64,000 nt of DNA from Paraglaciecola sp. MB-3u-78 (GTDB lineage: Bacteria > Pseudomonadota > Gammaproteobacteria > Enterobacterales > Alteromonadaceae). The stretch's first letter is position 1. Every line of letters starts with the position of its first letter. This document shows positions 60,014 through 64,000 of this stretch, piece after piece. A program made the position numbers and the translations under genes. Below the pieces are notes generated by a model. It ran no database searches and was not told the origin of the DNA. It saw only the letters and a list, made by a program, of their open reading frames with translations. The stretch is from assembly GCF_002835935.1 (NCBI RefSeq), contig NZ_PJCF01000006.1:682001-746000 (forward strand), given 5' to 3'.

Positions 60014-61675
60014 ATGAGATCACTTGTGAAAATAATATTTATTGCCTGTTTGTTGTTTATCAGTTCTACGGTACTTGCTGCACCTAGCCATATTGGTAAT
60101 GTAAAAGGGTACACTCTCAATAATGCTGGGGAGCTTATTCGCTTTTCAAACATAGTGTTTGATGGAGGAAAAGTGGTGGCAATTGGTGCTCAAGAGCTTC
60201 GCCAAAGCTATCCCAATGCAACCTTCATCGATGGTCAAAATAAGGTGTTGTTACCAGGACTCATCGACGCCCATGGACATGTGATGGGACTAGGTGAAAC
60301 ATTATTACAAGTCGATTTGCGAGAGAGTCAATCCGCTTTAGATGCTGCAAAAATGGTACAAGCTTATGCCAACAGCCAGCAAGGTTTAGCGTGGATAACT
60401 GGACGTGGTTGGAATCAAGTACTTTGGCCAGGCAAAGCGTATCCCACTGCTAATTTGTTAGATGAATATGTCAATGATAAACCTGTGATGTTGTCGCGAG
60501 TGGATGGTCATGCGAGCTGGGTTAATAGTAAAGCCCTAGAAATCGCCGGTATTACCAGAGATACACTGGACCCGCCGGGGGGCAAAATTGTACGAGATAA
60601 AAAAGGCAATCCTACAGGGATATTAATTGATAACGCTGAAAGTTTACTCCTCAAGTACCTACCTAAAACTTCTGAAGCCATTTTAACTGCCCAGTTGAAC
60701 GCCGCAGGCAAACATCTTCTTTCTGAAGGTATCACTAGTGTCCATGACGCAGGTATTGATGTCGCGGTCTACGACTACTACCAAAAACGTGTAGCAGAAC
60801 ACTCATTACCTATGCGAATTTATCCCATGATTGCGGCTACCTCCGCCCAGTTAAATCAATTATTAGAAAAAGGACATGTGCAAGACCAGAACGATTGGTT
60901 ATCAGTCAGGAGTGTTAAACTATATGGTGATGGAGCATTAGGCAGTAGAGGTGCAGCCTTGTTGCAGCCATATTCTGACGATCCAGATAACAGCGGTTTG
61001 TTGGTTACCCGGGAACAAGATTTGAAACCGTTATTTGATTTGGTATTAGGCAATGGCTTTCAACTCAACTTTCATGCGATTGGTGATAAAGCCAATCGCT
61101 TAGCCCTAGATCAGTTTGCTGATAGCTTTAAACGGATTGGAGGCAAATCACTACGTAACCGTGTTGAACATGCTCAAGTCATAAATGTGGACGATATTCC
61201 TCGATTTAAAACGCTCAATATTATTCCTGCCATGCAACCCACACACGCTACCAGTGATATGAATATGGCTGAAGACAGGGTAGGGGCCGACAGACTTAAA
61301 GGGGCTTACGCATGGCAAGCCTTCTTGAAACAGGGATCCCCGGTGGCTTTTGGTTCTGATTTCCCAGTAGAACTCTCCAACCCATTTTTTGGTTTACACG
61401 CCGCAGTCACCAGACAAGATCGCAATAATTCGCCAAACAAAGGTTGGATACCAAGCGAAGCGGTGACAGTCAAACAAGCCTTCCGTGGCTTTACTTTAGA
61501 TGCGGCTTATGCCGCTCACCAAGAAAATATTTTAGGTGGTTTAACCGAAGGGAAATGGGCCGACTTCATTTTGGTGGATCAGGATATCTTTAGCATACCG
61601 GCTCAGAACATTTGGAAAACTCAAGTGCTTGAAACATGGATCGCGGGTGAGAAGCGTTTTACAAAAACACCTTAG
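60014..61675 (+). CDS. Exported amidohydrolase of the YtcJ family
   Basis: 553 residues with a signal peptide (VKIIFIACLLFISSTVLA). Metal-dependent hydrolase motifs: LPGLIDAHGHVMG, KLYGDGALGSRGA, NFHAIGDKANR, VEHAQVI and FGSDFPVELSNPF. Homologues act on amides or formamides; a periplasmic role is predicted. The substrate is unknown. It follows the broken thioredoxin-like gene by 168 bp. Confidence 0.88.
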   Translation: MRSLVKIIFIACLLFISSTVLAAPSHIGNVKGYTLNNAGELIRFSNIVFDGGKVVAIGAQELRQSYPNATFIDGQNKVLLPGLIDAHGHVMGLGETLLQVDLRESQSALDAAKMVQAYANSQQGLAWITGRGWNQVLWPGKAYPTANLLDEYVNDKPVMLSRVDGHASWVNSKALEIAGITRDTLDPPGGKIVRDKKGNPTGILIDNAESLLLKYLPKTSEAILTAQLNAAGKHLLSEGITSVHDAGIDVAVYDYYQKRVAEHSLPMRIYPMIAATSAQLNQLLEKGHVQDQNDWLSVRSVKLYGDGALGSRGAALLQPYSDDPDNSGLLVTREQDLKPLFDLVLGNGFQLNFHAIGDKANRLALDQFADSFKRIGGKSLRNRVEHAQVINVDDIPRFKTLNIIPAMQPTHATSDMNMAEDRVGADRLKGAYAWQAFLKQGSPVAFGSDFPVELSNPFFGLHAAVTRQDRNNSPNKGWIPSEAVTVKQAFRGFTLDAAYAAHQENILGGLTEGKWADFILVDQDIFSIPAQNIWKTQVLETWIAGEKRFTKTP

Positions 61676-61687
61676 TGTAAATGTAGT

Positions 61688-61729
61688 ACCAAGAACCAAG
61701 TACCAAGTACTAAGAACTAAGAACTCAGA
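61688..61729. repeat. Six-unit heptamer tandem repeat
   Basis: Six consecutive 7-bp units: ACCAAGA, ACCAAGT, ACCAAGT, ACTAAGA, ACTAAGA, ACTCAGA (consensus ACYAAGW, last unit varied). It fills the space between two convergent genes, 12 bp past the amidohydrolase stop and 9 bp before the end of the GNAT gene. Confidence 0.9.
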
Positions 61730-61738
61730 AAATTATGG

Positions 61739-62215
61739 CTAGAGGATATTAGCCTTTCTCATATACGCACAATTTTGCATATTTCCTTGGAAGGGCTGTT
61801 CGGGATAATCCGTTTCAATAAAGCCCAGTGATTGATAACACTGGTAGGCCACAATATTATCTCTGAACACAAATAAGGAGGCTCCTTTGGCGGGTTGTGC
61901 CAAAAAAGCTTGCTCAAGTATGATGGTGATTAATATTTTGGCCAATCCTTGACCGCGGTGTTTAGGATTAACGGCCAGTCGACCAAGATGATGATGGTCT
62001 AAACGCCTATAGTATTGACCAAATGCGACAAGTTGTTGCTTACCGTTTAGCAAACCAAATGACTTGAGATGATCGGCTGTTAGACATTTAAGAACGTTTT
62101 CGTTAGACATGGGGTAGGTCATATTTGGCCCTCCCCATGTATGGATTTCATGATGATTGCTAAACCAATCTTTTACCTGTAAATACTGTTGTTCTGTCGG
62201 GTCCGTGAGTGTCAT
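61739..62215 (-). CDS. GNAT-family N-acetyltransferase
   Basis: About 158 residues with the acetyl-CoA site (HHLGRLAVNPKHRGQGLAKIL, with R/Q-x-x-G-x-G/A spacing) and the C-terminal VFRDNIVAYQCYQSLGF. The substrate is unknown. The frame is open to 62263, but the ATG at 62215 (MTLTDPTEQQY) avoids overlap with the next gene and is preferred. Confidence 0.85.
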   Translation of the reverse strand: MTLTDPTEQQYLQVKDWFSNHHEIHTWGGPNMTYPMSNENVLKCLTADHLKSFGLLNGKQQLVAFGQYYRRLDHHHLGRLAVNPKHRGQGLAKILITIILEQAFLAQPAKGASLFVFRDNIVAYQCYQSLGFIETDYPEQPFQGNMQNCAYMRKANIL

Positions 62216-62232
62216 TGGTTTAATCTTTCTGG

Positions 62233-63096
62233 TTACTGTCCAGTATACAAAGTGGTGATCCACTTTTCTTCAGTGATAAAATTCCATGACCAGGCTGTGT
62301 ATTTCTCACCTAGACCTTGCTTCACTGCATCTTCAACACTTATGCCTTTGGCTTTCATGCTTTTTACCTTGGCAGCAGTATCAACAAGCATATCCAAGGC
62401 TTTTTGATAATCGGCTTTAGTGGCCAATTTACCGTGCCCTGGGATAATTTTGGTGTCGTCTTTCAGCATACCAATCAGTGTAGTCACATTCTTAATATAA
62501 CCTGCAACCGTGCCACCACCATCCAAATCAATGTACGGAAAACGCCCTTCAAAGAATAAATCTCCTGGGTGTAAAACATTGGCTTCTTCAAACCATACTA
62601 CGCTATCACTGTCAGTGTGACCTGCTGGTAAGTACATTACTTTGATGGTGTCGCCATTAAAATGAAACGTGATCCCTTGTTGAAAAGTAACCACAGGTAA
62701 CTCGGCGTGTGTATGTTCTTCTTTATCGGCTAAACGTTTACGCACATTGTCATGTGCAAAAATGGTACTACCTTTAATTTCTTTAAAGTAAGCATTAGAA
62801 CCAGTGTGATCACCGTGGTAGTGAGTGTTCACAACATATTTAATCTGTGAATTTGAAATATCACCAATGGCCGTCGCTATTTTTTCGGCTAGTGGCGCAT
62901 ATTGGTCATCAATGATTAAGATACCTTCAGGGCCAGCTGATACACCAATATTGCCACCCATACCCTCTAACATATGTACTGATCCACTCACAGCTTGGCT
63001 GGTGACTTCGACTTTATCCCACCTGTCTTGTGCAAAACTCGAACTGGTTGAAAAAATAGCTGTAATGGCAGTCACTAAAAAAAATTTTGAGCGCAT
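62233..63096 (-). CDS. Exported metallo-beta-lactamase-fold hydrolase
   Basis: 287 residues: signal peptide (KFFLVTAITAIFSTSSSFA) then the MBL fold with zinc motif NTHYHGDHTGS, AGHTDSDSVVWF and PGHGKLATKAD. Two-zinc hydrolase of unknown substrate, not a recognised antibiotic lactamase. It is followed by the GNAT gene on the same strand 17 bp on, possibly one operon. Confidence 0.88.
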   Translation of the reverse strand: MRSKFFLVTAITAIFSTSSSFAQDRWDKVEVTSQAVSGSVHMLEGMGGNIGVSAGPEGILIIDDQYAPLAEKIATAIGDISNSQIKYVVNTHYHGDHTGSNAYFKEIKGSTIFAHDNVRKRLADKEEHTHAELPVVTFQQGITFHFNGDTIKVMYLPAGHTDSDSVVWFEEANVLHPGDLFFEGRFPYIDLDGGGTVAGYIKNVTTLIGMLKDDTKIIPGHGKLATKADYQKALDMLVDTAAKVKSMKAKGISVEDAVKQGLGEKYTAWSWNFITEEKWITTLYTGQ

Positions 63097-63191
63097 AAAT
63101 GTTGTCCCTTGATTAAAATTAAGTAAATCCTAGACGTTTGCTGCAACTGACGACAAACTATGAAATATACAAGACTGTTAAGATACCCTGC

Positions 63192-64000
63192 ATGTTTCAA
63201 TTTACAAAACGTATTAGTTTTATTTTCTTTGTGCTCAGTCTGGTAACTGCGTTGTACATTAACTTCAAAGTCAGCCCGACTTGGGTTGAAACTCAATTGC
63301 AATATCAAACCTATAGCAATGAATTGGGACAATTGGCTTACCGCACGAGCGGCCAAGAGAACTTGATAAATAACCCTGTGCCTTATAACGAGTCACCTTT
63401 AAGACAATCAATTCTGAATAACCAACAAAGTAAACCCGCCCTCTCACAGCAATGGGTGTATAAAAATAACAGGGATAAGGTGGTCTTACTCAAAGCCGAC
63501 TTTCATTTTGGTATTTGGTCCTTATTGCCGGCTTTAGTCGCCGTAGTCTTGTGCTTAATGACTCGTGAGCCCTTGGTTGCGCTATTTAGCGGGATCGTAA
63601 TTGGCGCGGTGATGTTAGGACGATTTGATATCACGCATGAAGTCTTTATTCCGAATATTGGCACATCAAGTGCAGCATCCATTTTGATTTTATATTTATG
63701 GCTGCTCGGAGGGTTAATGGGCATGTGGGCAAAAACAGGTGCAGCAAAGGCCTTTGCCGACCATATGAGTCAACATTATGTAAAAGGACCTCGTTCAGCC
63801 AAGGTTGTCACTTGGTTTTTAGGCTTAGTGTTTTTTCAAGGGGGGACTATGAGTACGGTATTGGTAGGCACAACGGTTAAACCCATCGCAGACAAGGCTG
63901 GGGTCAGTCACGAAGAACTCAGTTATGTGGTCGATTCTACTGCGTCTCCTATTGCGTCAATCATTGCATTTAATGCGTGGCCTGCCTATATACAAGCCTT
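63192..64000 (+). CDS. NhaC-family Na+/H+ antiporter, 3' end outside window
   Basis: The ATG at 63192 (MFQFTKRISFIFF) opens a frame that runs off the window edge, giving about 269 residues. It has a first membrane segment, a long periplasmic loop (about 25-105), and then SLLPALVAVVLCLMTREPLV, ILYLWLLGGLMGMWAKTGAA and FFQGGTMSTVLVGTTVKPI, typical of the NhaC-like antiporter family. Ion specificity cannot be judged. Confidence 0.85.
   Translation, partial: MFQFTKRISFIFFVLSLVTALYINFKVSPTWVETQLQYQTYSNELGQLAYRTSGQENLINNPVPYNESPLRQSILNNQQSKPALSQQWVYKNNRDKVVLLKADFHFGIWSLLPALVAVVLCLMTREPLVALFSGIVIGAVMLGRFDITHEVFIPNIGTSSAASILILYLWLLGGLMGMWAKTGAAKAFADHMSQHYVKGPRSAKVVTWFLGLVFFQGGTMSTVLVGTTVKPIADKAGVSHEELSYVVDSTASPIASIIAFNAWPAYIQA

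Overview
The window reads as a chromosome segment of a marine gammaproteobacterium of the Alteromonadales, probably close to Paraglaciecola, Glaciecola or Alteromonas. This is inferred from the NagR/NagK-type chitin-sugar cluster, an XrtA-associated PrsT protein, the AT-rich base usage, and the conserved nnr-tsaE-amiB-mutL-miaA-hfq-hflX-hflK-hflC order with divergent queG. I saw no rRNA, tRNA, CRISPR array, prophage or intact insertion sequence. All assignments come from reading the translated sequence, not from database searches.

Layout. 1-3.9 kb: N-acetylglucosamine catabolism (nagA cut by the window edge, nagK, nagB) with a divergent LacI-type regulator and a clear palindromic operator. 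3.9-8.0 kb: an AraC-type regulator divergent from lacZ, with two 10-bp direct repeats between them. 8.1-13.3 kb: a cupin protein and an RND efflux pump with its adaptor. 13.5-20.5 kb: an ATP-grasp protein, then a six-gene ABC importer of the GlpSTPQUV (glycerol) type whose two ATPases have complementary defects. 20.6-24.9 kb: a Tat-exported MsrB, a CDF-like transporter, the decayed end of a RAYT-like transposase, and an NRAMP-fold transporter that lacks the usual metal ligands. The NRAMP gene lies directly downstream of a 5-oxoprolinase/hydantoinase gene (24.9-28.6 kb). 28.6-34.0 kb: small proteins, an 18-residue-repeat exported protein, a ferredoxin-NADP reductase and a YqiJ/YqiK (flotillin) pair. 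34.3-43.0 kb: an SDR, an HD-domain protein, cysG, deaD and prsT. 43.9-55.5 kb: the hfl/hfq/mutL superoperon and queG. 55.5-64 kb: a mixed housekeeping region (CheW-like, TrmN, PH-domain protein plus a broken partial copy, threonine dehydratase, amidohydrolase, GNAT, metallo-beta-lactamase fold, and the start of an NhaC-type antiporter).

How genes work together. The nag operon takes GlcNAc to fructose-6-phosphate under its divergent repressor. The Glp-like genes form one translationally coupled operon for uptake of glycerol or a related polyol, but no glycerol kinase or dehydrogenase lies nearby. The oxoprolinase and NRAMP-like genes form a two-gene unit best read as uptake and opening of 5-oxoproline or a similar lactam. 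The hfl cluster links RNA chaperoning, tRNA modification, mismatch repair, envelope amidase and FtsH control, as in E. coli.

No wholly new multi-gene defence or biosynthetic system is visible. The strongest candidates for something under-described are the metal-ligand-less NRAMP homologue tied to 5-oxoprolinase and the asymmetric ATPase pair of the ABC importer. Several gene relics (RAYT fragment, PH-domain duplicate, thioredoxin-like remnant, two small frameshifted genes) show ongoing decay between the intact operons.
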